From Onthophagus taurus (taxonomy: Eukaryota > Arthropoda > Insecta > Coleoptera > Scarabaeidae): a DNA stretch of 64,000 nucleotides. The stretch covers positions 15,569,501 to 15,633,500 of the forward strand of contig NC_091971.1 in assembly GCF_036711975.1 (NCBI RefSeq), read 5' to 3'. The notes beneath the pieces are model-generated. The model saw only the letters and a program-made list of their open reading frames with translations. It had not been told where the DNA came from and made no database searches. Shown piece by piece: positions 23,501 through 32,192 of this stretch (its first letter is position 1; the number at the start of each line of letters is the position of its first letter). A program made the position numbers and the translations under genes.

Positions 23501-24235
23501 AATCAGCACATAACATGAGGAAGTGTCAATGACCAGTATTTAAAGGTTCTTAAAGCTTATCTATTCAAAATATTTTTTTTAACTGTTTAATTAATTTCTT
23601 AAACATGTTGCTTTTATCTTTCGTCGTCTAGACATTGTATGGAAATTTAGATTTTTTTTAATTACAATTCATATAAATTTCCATTGTAATAACTTTTTGG
23701 CATGATTATTTTGGCTCACAATAAGTGTATATAATAAATCTCTCCTAGTTTATTGTCATATTTTTAATCTTTATAGGTTGCAGATTTTTCTCTATAAATC
23801 TAATACAAAATCTTTCAAATCACTTTTGATTATATCTTTCGAAAATAATTAAACTCTAATAACTTACTCATTTGATATTCCTGAATTCTGTGAGGCAACT
23901 TCACCAAAATTAAATTTAGTCTGACTAAATTTATCATTGTTTAAGTCTTCAAAACTAGATTCAATAGCAGCACTAGGTTCCGTGGCACTTCCACTAACAC
24001 CATTTGCACTATGATCGGAACTAAAACTTAAATTATTACTAAACGTCAAGTTTTGTTGTCCATTGATTGAGTCGTTTAAATTTGCCGGTGCATCTTCAGA
24101 ATAACTCAACATGCACAAACTGTAAAAGAATAATTAATAAAAAATAAACGGGATTTTTTATGTGTTTGATACTAACCTGGCGAAAAAATAAAGGTAAAGT
24201 GTTGATAATCGGTTTATGGCATTAATTAAGATCAT
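5566..24235 (-). CDS. SUCO: SUN-domain ossification factor / Slp1-like protein (SUCO)
   Basis: Three exons can be joined: 24235-24177 (ATG start), 24119-23868 and 8365-5566 (stop 5568-5566). Phases agree: 59+252+2800 = 3111 nt, 1036 residues. Exon 1 plus the start of exon 2 encode a hydrophobic signal-type N-terminus. Residues ~196-210 carry EDIPSFSEWAQKQLEE, a block also found in vertebrate SUCO. A SUN-like domain lies at about 245-380 (NYASLDCGAKI ... HGSEHFCPISLFRVYGTSEF). Asp/Glu/Thr-rich linkers follow, then a coiled coil at ~706-790 (RLSNRIKALERNMSLSSQYL), one membrane segment at ~793-812 (WIIIFLVLIFGILTF) and a basic C-tail. Family members are ER/nuclear-envelope proteins linked to membrane-protein folding. 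The last intron is 15.5 kb and full of repeats. The alternative, that 8538-8366 is coding, is unlikely: an acceptor (TTTTTATTTTTAG) precedes 8365 and the phase matches exon 2 exactly. Residues around 420-480 are unlike family members I know and could hide an unrecognised intron. Confidence 0.88.
8366..9020. other. Proximal part of the SUCO giant intron
   Basis: AT-rich intron sequence. It holds a lone CAGGGTGAAAC at ~8793 and a lone CAGTGGTTTCCAAA at ~8812, which resemble transposon termini, but no partner end is visible nearby. No gene seen. Confidence 0.4.
9262..12330. repeat. Satellite array A, ~364-bp dimeric unit (2 x ~182 bp)
   Basis: A marker (CAGCCATTGG or close variant) recurs at 9369, 9733, 10097, 10460, 10824, 11188, 11552 and 11917, a spacing of 363-365 bases and about 8.4 copies. 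Each unit consists of two related halves, one with CATTGGCGTAGAAGTTATAA and one with CAGTGGCGCAGAAGTTACAA. The motif TATCTCGAGAAC recurs in both. Short ORFs in the array are the repeat read in frame and are not genes. Confidence 0.95.
12709..12960 (-). pseudogene. hAT transposase fragment
   Basis: The minus strand encodes DEFKKPTALAVLTYLSDIFE then SLNSLNLKLQSN, matching the mid-region of animal hAT/ZBED-type transposases (LxYLxDIFExLNxLNLxLQG). Only ~65-80 residues stay open. It is the upstream portion of the transposase whose C-terminal pieces lie at 9100-9240 and 12400-12460. Confidence 0.6.
13260..15240. other. Single-copy-looking segment of the SUCO intron
   Basis: No transposon ends, tandem repeats or gene seen. 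It is richer in CpG than its surroundings at ~13790-13870 and ~14640-14720, and it has a palindrome AAACGTCATTTTGACGTTT near 13460. It could hold regulatory sequence or an alternative first exon of SUCO; that is inference. Confidence 0.35.
15240..15600 (-). mobile_element. LINE 3'-end fragment
   Basis: Minus strand 15566-15297 encodes LKTRMDRIRNKTIRLDLEQI and later LSWYGHLVRMPEERISRKV, the typical C-terminal segment of insect LINE polyproteins (xLRWYGHLxRMxxxRIPRKV). It is 89 residues with no upstream reverse transcriptase. An isolated 5'-truncated relic. Confidence 0.75.
15601..17040. other. SUCO intron, unassigned
   Basis: No element ends found. One open stretch (16452-16661) is listed separately. 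Confidence 0.4.
16452..16661 (+). CDS. Unrecognised short ORF in the SUCO intron
   Basis: From ATG 16452 to TAA, 69 residues beginning MSEQITDLRTRIKQSPSADW. The open frame extends 24 codons further upstream without another ATG. The composition is protein-like (mixed charged and hydrophobic, few homopolymers), unlike its AT-rich surroundings. I do not recognise the family. It could be a fragment of a retrotransposon or of a retrocopied gene. No splice signals tie it to SUCO, which is on the other strand. Confidence 0.2.
   Translation: MSEQITDLRTRIKQSPSADWYHGAIYRKEEVTKRNPVELKNALVDTPFCPKEDVQLIMSYLQNLLRTFR
17040..17440 (-). mobile_element. LINE reverse transcriptase fragment with FADD motif
   Basis: Read on the minus strand, 17290-17120 gives pieces of a reverse transcriptase: an LPIIYQ-like stretch, then DDTIAAFADDTATIMTVDKV and HEEAAI. 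FADDT is the catalytic aspartate pair region. Frames are shifted and stops occur, so it is dead. Confidence 0.65.
18982..20265. mobile_element. PIF/Harbinger-like element nested in the foldback element
   Basis: The ends AGCTAGGTGTCCACTTGAGA and (reverse complement of the right end) AGCTAAGTGTCCACTTGCGA form the inverted repeat. The flank is a 3-bp TAA duplication (18979-18981 and 20266-20268), the TWA pattern of the PIF/Harbinger superfamily. Sub-terminal GTCCACTTGAG and ACTCTC motifs repeat near each end. No DDE transposase is recognisable. The interior has short open stretches and a 21-bp minisatellite. The superfamily call rests on TSD and end pattern only. Confidence 0.65.
19525..19840 (+). 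repeat. 21-bp minisatellite read as heptads
   Basis: Units like AGAAGACTAGATATTGCTGGC repeat with drift. In the frame 19471-19680 they encode seven-residue units such as GRRLDIA, GRRLSTT, NERLDVA. A stop at 19678 ends the frame while the repeat continues. Confidence 0.65.
20829..21540. other. SUCO intron with an unassigned degenerate coding-like stretch
   Basis: On the minus strand 21368-21108 is open for 86 residues, beginning MSKLSGGLDNEIVKYEAVPN and containing a hydrophobic stretch (ISVFQIVTFMIVICPILFI). It resembles the tail of a polytopic membrane protein, but I cannot name a family with confidence. Flanking frames are shifted, so it is probably a decayed copy. Confidence 0.3.
21545..21940 (+). 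mobile_element. LINE 3' end with TAAA-type tail
   Basis: The plus-strand frame 21555-21761 ends with YAPTVRTNSYRNSPILRMER then LDIFAVTPHNFKQIIRNAV. This is the usual C-terminal sequence of one group of insect LINEs (RTNxYxxSPIxRMxRxxN...LDIF). It is followed by ~160 bases of 3' UTR and a simple TAAATAAATAAATA tail ending near 21940. 5'-truncated. Confidence 0.7.
21941..23867. other. SUCO intron next to exon 2, nothing recognised
   Basis: Very AT-rich unique sequence up to the exon-2 donor. No ORF, tandem repeat or transposon terminus was seen. Confidence 0.5.
23868..24235 (-). CDS. SUCO: SUCO exons 1 and 2 (signal peptide and N-terminal linker)
   Basis: Exon 1 is 24235-24177 (MILINAINRLSTLYLYFFA plus a split Ser codon), with donor GTTAGT. 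Exon 2 is 24119-23868, with acceptor TTCTTTTACAG and donor GTAAGT after ...SGISN plus GA. Exon 3 begins A|TTT GTC, so GA+A gives Glu, and the joined peptide reads NSGISNEFVDTGQPSV. The link to the exon at 8365 is inferred from phase, strand, and the missing signal peptide of the large exon. RNA evidence would settle it. Confidence 0.8.
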
Positions 24236-24648
24236 TTTGAGCCGTTACTATGTTAAAATCATTGCGTGTAATTCAAAAAGATTTAAGGTGGATTTGTTAA
24301 CTTTAAATTGCGAGCTCTCAAAATTATAAACTGACGTGTACTTGACAGGAGCATGTTTGAATGAATTTTTGTGTCTGTGGTGGTGGTACAAAGGAGGCCA
24401 ACTTCGAAATATAAATCACTAAACAATTTTTAATCAAATTAAAAACACAATTACGGAAAATTATTAATTAATTATTTGATTGATAAATAAATAAAATTAA
24501 CAACAATCTTAATTAGGTTTAAAAATATTAATAATTAAAAATTAATTTTTTAGATGTAAAATTTCTATAATACCAATCTTGTAAAAAGAAAATTTCTATT
24601 TGATGACGTTGATGTTTGACATAATCTGTCAATAAAATTTAAACGAAC
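24236..24648. promoter_or_regulatory. Divergent promoter interval between SUCO and OSTC
   Basis: 413 bases separate the two start codons, which are transcribed away from each other. The interval must hold both 5' UTRs and core promoters unless untranslated exons lie elsewhere. No TATA box in a convincing position is visible. The function is inferred from geometry. Confidence 0.6.
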
Positions 24649-25198
24649 ATGGAAAAATTATTCACATTTCCGTTTTTATTGCTTGAAATACCGAATATTA
24701 AATTAAAAAGGCCATCATGGCTTCATCAACCTTCACCGAAAACAATGTTTGCGATAGTTTTGTTATCGTACTTTTTGGTTACCGGAGGTAGGAAAAAAGT
24801 GAGGTTATGTTTATGAGTTATTGAAAAATTTATTTTTAGGAATCATTTATGATGTTATTGTGGAACCTCCAAGCGTAGGATCAACCACGGATGAACACGG
24901 ACATTCTAGACCGGTTAGTAAAAGAAACTTAATATATTATCATTAACCATATTATTTTTAGGTAGCTTTTATGCCTTACCGTGTTAATGGTCAATATATT
25001 ATGGAAGGATTAGCATCAAGCTTTTTGTTTTCAATGGGTGGGTTAGGGTTTATAGTTTTGGATGGAATCCATTCGCCGTTAACCCCAAAATTAAACAGAT
25101 TAATGTTGACCGGGGTTGGGTTTATTTGCGTTTTGGTGTCGTTTTTTACAACGTGGGTGTTTATGAGAATGAAATTACCCGGTTATTTGCAATCATAA
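24649..25198 (+). CDS. OSTC: Oligosaccharyltransferase complex subunit OSTC (DC2)
   Basis: Exons 24649-24787, 24840-24913 and 24962-25198 join in phase (139+74+237 = 450 nt) to give 149 residues, the same length as human OSTC. The N-terminus [20 protein letters not shown], the block [16 protein letters not shown] spanning exons 1-2, the block [18 protein letters not shown] and the end [11 protein letters not shown] are family hallmarks. Three hydrophobic segments are visible (around residues 33-47, 83-102 and 117-137). OSTC is an ER membrane subunit of the STT3A-type oligosaccharyltransferase, which N-glycosylates proteins during translocation. Introns are 52 and 48 bases with clean GT-AG ends. 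Head-to-head with SUCO. Confidence 0.97.
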
Positions 25199-25405
25199 TC
25201 ACAATTATGGATTTTTTTTAAATGAAAATTAATTAAAGAAATGATTAAGTCGAATATTTTTATTTAATAAGAATTAATATAAAAAGATAAGTTTTTTAAA
25301 TAAAATAAATTATCAAAAACCTTGGCAGTATTATTTAAAAGGGATCAAAAAATTGTCTTAAATAATAATGAGCAAATTGTGATCAATTATGTTAATAATC
25401 AGAAG
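25199..25405. other. Convergent interval between OSTC and CIB
   Basis: Short AT-rich spacer containing AATAAA-type signals for OSTC on the plus strand (25300-25310). The two genes converge here. Confidence 0.5.
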
Positions 25406-26165
25406 TTATAGACGTATTCTAAAAGTGCTAAAAATTAAAGTCAATTAGAATTGATAATTATAGAAAATAATATTTAATTACTTGGCAAAATCTGAGTTTT
25501 TATCAATAATATGTTCGAATTCAGCAAAAGATAATGAACCATCATCATCTAAATCCGCCTCTTCTAAAACGTTTTGTATTAAATGATCCATTTCTCTATC
25601 ATTGAGCTTATTTCCCCCAATCAGTCTTTCAATAACTTGTTTTATATCAGAAGTACCCAACATATCATCACCATCAAAATCTTAAATATCAAAAATGATT
25701 ATTATAAAAAGATTTTTTGTGTAATTTTTACCAAATATTCTAAAAGCATGTTCAGCTTTAACAGATTTAGGTGCACCTGTACTAAAAACAGACATCATAT
25801 CCAAGAAATCTTCAAAAGTCATATCACCATCTCGACTAGAACTGAAAGTCTGACAAATTCTATCACCAAAAGGATTTGCACTTAATTCGGGGTATTGCAG
25901 CATTTTAGTTATAGGAAGTTTCGCATTTTTATTATGACCAACCTTCTCGGGGGCTAATGCTTTAAATTTTTGATGTGCGCTACAAATTTCTGAATGAATC
26001 ATTTCTTTCATACATAATTTTTACTTACTACAACACCTCCTTCTTTGTGAAATACGTCAAATCCTTTAAACAGAATAAAATAAGCCCCAAAAAAGTTACA
26101 ATGATTTAAATTACCTCGTAATCTTGCAGTTCTTCTTCGGTGAATTGGCTTTTTCCTTGGCCCAT
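25406..26165 (-). CDS. Calcium and integrin-binding protein family member (CIB1/CIB2-like)
   Basis: Five exons: 26165-26115, 26063-26029, 25979-25732, 25680-25482 and 25427-25406. Phases agree (555 nt) and give 184 residues, close to the usual ~187. MGQGKSQ fits an N-myristoylation signal (Gly2, Ser6) as in CIB proteins. FTEEELQDYEDLTYFTKKEV is the family's N-terminal helix. EF-hand 3 loop DFDGDDMLGTSD (112-123) ends in Asp instead of Glu, as in CIBs. EF-hand 4 loop DLDDDGSLSFAE (154-165) is canonical. The last tiny exon supplies NTFRIRL, the conserved C-terminal tail; without it the frame would end in a false stop after DFAK. CIB proteins bind Ca2+/Mg2+ and integrin tails, and CIB2 acts with the mechanotransduction channel. 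I cannot decide between CIB1 and CIB2 orthology. Confidence 0.95.
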
Positions 26166-26660
26166 GTTCAATGGAATGTTTAAATCTTTTTGAATTTCAT
26201 CGAAATGTAAACAATTATTTACTTCATTGTTGTAGATGTCAGCACTTTTTTGGTAATGACGTGTAAAAAATTGGAGAGTGAATAAATAGAGGTGTCAAAT
26301 TAAAGTGATGCCGATATTTAAAAATTTAAAGTAATGAACGAATTTTAAATCAAAGAAAAATTTATTGACGATAAAGAAAATGCATTAATTTCTTGATCAA
26401 ATTATTTTTATTTTAATTCTAATTTATTAATAAAATATCAAGGAATTGGAATAATTTAGTTAGGTAGAATCCCAAGAAGTCTATGATGAAAACATTGATT
26501 AATAAAGATTGTGATGTTGGTTGCATATCTTTAGGCCATATCTTTGCTTAATATCATTTTTTTTTTAAATAACTTAAATAAGACTACACATATCTTCTCT
26601 ATCGTCAATTTTTCTTTCTTCACATTTCTTTTTTTTTTCTAAAAATATTAAATTAAAATC
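26166..26660. other. Interval between CIB and the lectin-like gene
   Basis: AT-rich. It contains the CIB 5' flank and the 3' flank of the lectin-like gene. No feature recognised. Confidence 0.45.
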
Positions 26661-27503
26661 TTAAATTAATCCAACGCATAAAAAAAACCAACCCATATCA
26701 TTAAACGTAGAACAATCTTTACTCTTATCACTTTTTAGAGGTAAATAAGGATATATTTCACACAAAAAAGGTAACCGATCTCTACACCCAACAATTTTCC
26801 AAGTTTTATTACCATCCAAAACAACGCAATGTTTTCTTTTATTTAATCGGGGATGTCCAGGTGCCCAAGCTCGATATTTATAACAATTTAAACGATTTCC
26901 AAACGAAGTAATAAAATTTCCTTTTTTACTCCAATAATCGTCTAATCCAATAAAAGCGATTTTAGTCCAATTTTTGATTTTCCCCGAAATTAACGTTCCC
27001 AAAGAATTAGTTAAAACATCACTTTGGACTTGAGCTAAATCTCCGTTTAAACTCATACAAGTATTAATGGCTTGGATATAATTAGATTTTTCTTTAAACA
27101 ATCTATAAACACCCACAGATTTCACGCAGGTAAATTCTTCACTTAAATTTTTATAAAACGTATAATAATCGTAGGCACTATCATTAACCAAATTATTTTC
27201 AATAATTTCCGGGCAAGCTAAAATTTGACACGACGATTTGTAAGATTCACCGCGAAATTCTGCAGCTTCTGGAGGACTGAAATTAACAGCCAAAGCATTT
27301 CTTGACATCGCGTAATTTAAACAGCGATTTAAATTACGATAATTTGCAAAAGAAATCATTGGAGCCGTTGATTTTGCGCAATTACGGATTTTAAAAAATT
27401 TTCTGTTCACTTTTTCGTTTAAACAATCTTGAATTGTTAAGGTTTGGTTAAAATTTATAACAAATAGAATAACAAGCAAGAACATTTTGTATTTTACTAA
27501 CAA
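26661..27503 (-). CDS. Secreted C-type-lectin-domain protein
   Basis: Single open frame of 280 residues. MFLLVILFVINFNQTLT (7-23) is a signal peptide. An ~100-residue Cys-containing N-terminal region follows. A C-type lectin fold occupies about 125-252: FTCVKSVGVYRLFKEKSNY, then AINTCMSLNGDLAQVQSD, FIGLDDYW, and WKIVGCRDRLPFLCEIYPYL with the paired cysteines of the fold. The EPN or QPD sugar-binding triplet and the WND motif are not seen, so calcium-dependent sugar binding is doubtful. The last ~10 residues (GWFFLCVGLI) are hydrophobic and unusual. They may be read-through of a donor near 26690, so the true C-terminus could differ. Its 5' end is partly duplicated at 30275-30400. Confidence 0.8.
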   Translation of the reverse strand: MLVKYKMFLLVILFVINFNQTLTIQDCLNEKVNRKFFKIRNCAKSTAPMISFANYRNLNRCLNYAMSRNALAVNFSPPEAAEFRGESYKSSCQILACPEIIENNLVNDSAYDYYTFYKNLSEEFTCVKSVGVYRLFKEKSNYIQAINTCMSLNGDLAQVQSDVLTNSLGTLISGKIKNWTKIAFIGLDDYWSKKGNFITSFGNRLNCYKYRAWAPGHPRLNKRKHCVVLDGNKTWKIVGCRDRLPFLCEIYPYLPLKSDKSKDCSTFNDMGWFFLCVGLI

Positions 27504-27507
27504 TGAT

Positions 27508-27650
27508 TTAATGCGAATGATTAAATGAGGATAAAAAAATTATGGTGAATTATAGATGTCGGATGTTGTTGATGTTTCTTTTGTTACATCATTGTTTAGG
27601 TTGGTTTCATTCTCTATTGTGTGGATTCTATTTTTTGGAATACGTCTGAT
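27508..27650 (-). pseudogene. Duplicated fragment of the AK-like last exon
   Basis: Sequence upstream of the lectin-like gene matches 30360-30537 almost base for base, including the AK-like terminal exon. Read on the minus strand it starts SDVFQKIES and then diverges into a stop. Homology stops sharply at 27650, where satellite B begins. Confidence 0.75.
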
Positions 27651-30274
27651 TAGAAAAATATTAACAACGATGTTTATGGAAAATAAGAAATTATTATGGC
27701 ACATTAAATCTTCATTAAATTTGCTTTAAAATGTATTTTATTTCATGATGATATCTCCATTCGTTTTTGAGATACGATTTTTTAAATTTATATTTTATAT
27801 CTATAACAATAAAACATACAGAGTTGGGTTTAAAAAATCATAACAACGGTGTTAATGAAAAATAAGAAATGATTTATGGCACATTAAATCTTCATCAAAT
27901 TTGCTTGAAAATGTTCTTTGTTTCATTTTAATATCTCAATTCGTTCTTGAGATACAACTTTTTAAATTCTATTCGTCAAATCTACAATAATCAAACATGC
28001 AGAGTTGGGTTTAAAAAATCATAACAACGATGATTATGGCAAATAAGAAATTGTTTATAGCACATTAAATCTTCATCAAATTTGCTTTAAAATGTTCCTT
28101 ATTTCATGAAGACATCTCAATTCGTTCCTGAGATATCATATTTTTAAATTTATTTTTCATATCTATAATAATCACACATGCAGAGTTGACTTTAAAAAAT
28201 CGTAGCAGCGATGTTTATGGAATATGATAAATTATTTATGGCACAATAAATCTTCATAAAATTTGCTTTAATATGTTCTTTGTTTCATCTTTATATCTCA
28301 ATTCGTTCTTGAGATACAACTTTTTTAATTCCATTCGTTAAATTTACAATAATCAAACATGCAGAGTTGGGTTTAAAAAATCATAACAACCATGTTTGTG
28401 GGAAATAAGAAATTATTTATGGCACATTGAATACTCATAAAATTAGCTTTAAAATGTTCCTTGTTTCATCTTTATATCTCTATTCGTTCTTAAAATACAA
28501 TTATTTAAATTTTATTCGTCAAATCTACAACAATCAAACATGTAGAGTTGGGTTTAAAGAATTATAACAACGTTGTTTATGAATAGTAAGAAATTATTTT
28601 TGGTACATTAAATCTCCATCAAATTTGCTTTAAAATATTGTTTATTTCATGATGATATCTCAATTCATTCTTGAGATACGATTTTTTTTAATTTATATTT
28701 CATATCTATCACAATAAAACTTTCAGAGTTGGGTTTAAAAAATCATAACAACGATATTTATGAAAAATAAGAAACGATTTATGGCACATTAAATCTTCAT
28801 CAAATTTGCTTTAAAATATACTTTGTTTTATCTTAATATCTCAATTCGTTCTTGAGATACAACTTTTTAAATTCTATTGGTCAAATCTACAATAATCAAA
28901 CATGCAGAGTTGGGTTTAAAAAATCATAACAACAGTGTTTATGAAAAATAAGAAATGATTTATTGCACATTAAATCTTTATCAAATTTGCTTTAAAATGT
29001 TCTTTGTTTCATGGTGATATCCCCATTCGTTCTTGAGATGCGAGTTTTTAAATTTATATTTTATGTTTATAACAATCAAAAATGCAGAGTTGGGTTTAAA
29101 AAATCATAACAACGGTGTTTATGAAAAATAAGAAATGATTTGTGGCACATTAAATCTTCATGAAATTTGCTTTAAAATGTTCTTTATTTCGTGATGATAC
29201 CTCTGTCCGTTCTTGAGATACGATTTTTTAAAATTTATACTTCATATCTATAAAAATTAAAAATGCAGAATTGTGTAAAAAGAGTCATAACACCGATGTT
29301 TATGGCAAATAAGAAATTATTTATGACGCATTAAATCTTCATCAAATTTGCTTTAAAATGTTTTTTGTTTCATGGTGATATCCCCATTCGTTCTTGAGAT
29401 GTGAGTTTTTAAATTTATATTTCATGTTTATAACAATCAAAAATGCAGAGTTGGGTTTAAAAAATGATAACAACGATGTTTATGAGAAATAAGAAACGAT
29501 TTATGGCACATTAAATCTTCACCAAATTTGCTTTAAAACGTTCTTTGTTTCATCTTAATATCTCAATTCGTTCTTGAGATACAACTTTTTAAATTCTATT
29601 CGTCAAATCTACAATAATCAAACATGCAGAGTTGGGTTTAAAAAAATCATAACAACGGTGTTTATGAAAAATAAGAAATGATTCAATCAATTTTCATGAA
29701 ATTTGCTTTAAAATATTCTTTATTTCATGATGATATCTCCATTCGTTCTTGAGATACGATTTTTTAAAATTTATACTTATCAATAAAAATCAAAAATGCA
29801 GAGTTGGGTAAAAAAAATCATAACACCGATGTTTATAGTAAATAAGAAATTATTTATGGCTTCTTGAGATACAACTTTTTAAATTCTATTCGTCAAATCT
29901 ACAATAATCAAACATAGAGAGTTGTGTTTAAAAAATCATAACAATTATGTTTATAAAAAATAAGAAATGATTTATGGCACATTGAATCTTCATCAAATTT
30001 GCTTTAAAATGGTCTTTATTTCGTAATGATATCTTTATGCGTCCTTGTGATATGATTCTTGAAAATGTATATTTCATATCACAATAAAGCTTGCAGAGTT
30101 GGGTTTAAAAAATTATAACAGCGATGTTTATAAAAAGTAAGAAATTATTTATGGCATATTAAATCTTCATTAAATTTGCTTTATAATGTTCCGTATTTCA
30201 TGATTTTATCTACATTTATTCTTGAGATACAATTTTTTAAAGTTTATGTTTCATATCTATAACAATCAAAGGTG
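27651..30274. repeat. Satellite array B, block 1, 181-bp monomers
   Basis: The marker CAGAGTTGGG recurs at 27819, 28000, 28181 and 28362, exactly 181 apart, and continues to ~30270, about 14 monomers. The consensus contains GTTTAAAAAATCATAACAAC, GGCACATTAAATCTTCATCA and ATTCGTTCTTGAGATACAAC. One monomer near 29860 is truncated. The array is bounded by an AK-like exon fragment on the left and a lectin-gene fragment on the right. Confidence 0.95.
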
Positions 30275-30400
30275 CAGATTCACCGCGAAATTGTACAACT
30301 TCTGGAGTCCTATTTTAAAAAAATTTCTGTTCACTTTTATAACAAATAGAACAACAATAAAGAACATTTTGTGAGTTACTAATAATGATTTAATGGAAAT
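30275..30400 (-). pseudogene. Truncated duplicate of the lectin-like gene 5' end
   Basis: GATTCACCGCGAAATT at 30275 and AAATTTCTGTTCACTTTT at ~30318 match the lectin-like gene at 27244 and ~27397, with the intervening ~110 bases deleted. AACATTTTGT at ~30362 corresponds to the gene's start region. The reading frame is destroyed. Confidence 0.75.
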
Positions 30401-30467
30401 GAATAAATGAAGATAAAAAAAAATTATAGTGAATTGTAGATGTCGGATGTTGTTGATGTTTCTTTTG

Positions 30468-31281
30468 TTACATAATCGTTTGGGTTGGTTTCATTCTCAA
30501 TTGTATTATGGATTCTATTTTTTGGAATACATCTGATGGTAAACCGTCTGTGTAAATCTACAAAAAAATTTTGAAACGTTTTTGTTTGTTATCTAGTTAA
30601 TAACTTACTTTTTCTACTTTTGTTGCAAATTTAGCTGTACCATCCTTAACTTCCTTAACATAAGTAAAAATATCGTTTTTAACTGCGTCTTCGTCGATAC
30701 TTCCTTCTTTTTCCCGTAGTCTATTAACCATTTTCATCGTTTCCAAATAAAGATAAATAACAACATCTACGTCTTTAATTTCTTTAACAAAAAGTGCTGC
30801 TTGTTTACCAGTTCTAGGAAAACCATTGATAATGAATCCGGTCGCTTCGTTTACGTTTTTAAGCATTTCTTCTTTTATAAGATCAACAACCAAGTCCTAA
30901 AAATAACTTTTTTGATTTGGTTCAAGATTTTTTAAAATTTAAATACATCTTGAACTTTTCTATTTTTACTATCCAAAACATCTTTAATAATGTAAGCTCG
31001 TTCGGTTTCAAGTAAAGCTTCTTTTTTAATCAATTCTGCTACATTGATGAGTTCGTAACCCAGTTTTTCGGATAAAATGTTAGCTTGGGTGGATCTTCCG
31101 GATCCTGGAGGTCCCAATAACCAAATTATGGGTAATTTTTTTGATCTTACTAGTGACATATCGTACGTCCCTCTTGCATCTGATTTTGTAAGCTTACAAA
31201 GGAAAATTTAAATAATAAAAAAATTGATTTGTGTTGGGTTTTTTTACTTACATCATCTATACAAGCAAAAATATTACCCAT
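30468..31281 (-). CDS. Adenylate kinase-like protein with altered P-loop
   Basis: Exons 31281-31252, 31192-30947, 30896-30609 and 30557-30468 are all phase 0 (30+246+288+90 nt) and give 217 residues. The P-loop GPPGSGRST (37-45) has Arg43 where adenylate kinases have the catalytic Walker A lysine. The NMP-binding signature is partly kept (GFIINGFPRTGKQ, 112-124). The lid (RLREKEGSIDEDAVKNDIF) lacks the usual arginines, such as the R of GRVDDN. Exon 1 encodes only MGNIFACIDD; Gly2 and Cys7 suggest lipid anchoring, but the myristoylation context is weak. Exon 4 encodes IYTDGLPSDVFQKIES and ends TIM. The fold should be an AK1-type nucleoside monophosphate kinase, but the substitutions argue for weak or no activity. 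A divergent neighbour of the AK5-like gene and flanked on both sides by satellite B. Confidence 0.88.
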
Positions 31282-32192
31282 TTTTTCTTAGTTTCTATTG
31301 AATTTATCAATAACTGATAGCCTGAAACTTAAAAAAAATCTCATAACTTAATGACATATCAAAAAAGATTAAATTTTTTTTGTTTTCAAAAATTTAAATC
31401 AACGCTAACTTTTTTCTGAAAAGAATTTGACCTAATTTAATATAAAAAGTTTTATTTTTAAACCTTAGCTTCAAGTAAATTGTTTACCAATCCAATTAAG
31501 TAAGTAAACCGTGTGTTTTTTTGTTATAAATAATTTCTTAACGGTTAACGCATTCACCTTGTTACCAATTTTCAACTTGTTTCTAGGTTTTCATGTGATA
31601 TTTAAGTATTGGTCGATTATTTTATTTTAAAAACTAAACGTTGTGTATAAAATAATAAAAAAGGAATCAAATCTTTATTATTTAAAATATATTTTAATGT
31701 TGTTGTAAAAAAAGGCGTTGCTGATGTTCTATAAATTTACAAAGATGTTAACTTTTCTCAATATCGGGCGAATCGAGCTATAATCACAGTTCATGATGGA
31801 CAACTGGTTTAATTTCTAAAAGATTTATTAGATAATAACCGATTGAATACTACTTCGAAAGAAAAATACTTAGCTTGGATCTTGGGAAATTATAGTTTTG
31901 AGTTCTTGTTGTCAGTTTTCAGTAGCTTAGTATATAATTTTCTTTAAAGTATCTGATAATCATAAGTTCGATTGAATTTACGAACAGCTTTTCGAGGGGG
32001 AAGTGATATCCCTTTATTTATCTTCATTAGAAGTCATACGTCATAAGTAAATGCTTAGGTACAGTATCATTTTTGGATATGCGGTTGAAATTAAATTAAA
32101 TATGTTACTACTTGCACAGTTTCAAAGTCTAACTAAAAAATATATTACTAAAATATGTAACTTTCTTATGAAATTTTTATGAACTGATTTTT
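31282..32192. other. 5' flank of the AK-like gene
   Basis: AT-rich unique sequence between the AK-like start codon and satellite B block 2. It likely contains the AK-like promoter. No motif is clear enough to name. Confidence 0.4.

Noticed and set aside
25478-25481. Stop codon after DFAK as the end of CIB
   Set aside because: The TAA overlaps a GTAATT donor. A following acceptor and a 22-base exon restore the conserved FRIRL tail in phase.
27651-30274. CRISPR-like regular repeats
   Set aside because: Whole 181-bp units are repeated without unique spacers, and this is a eukaryotic genome, so these are satellites.
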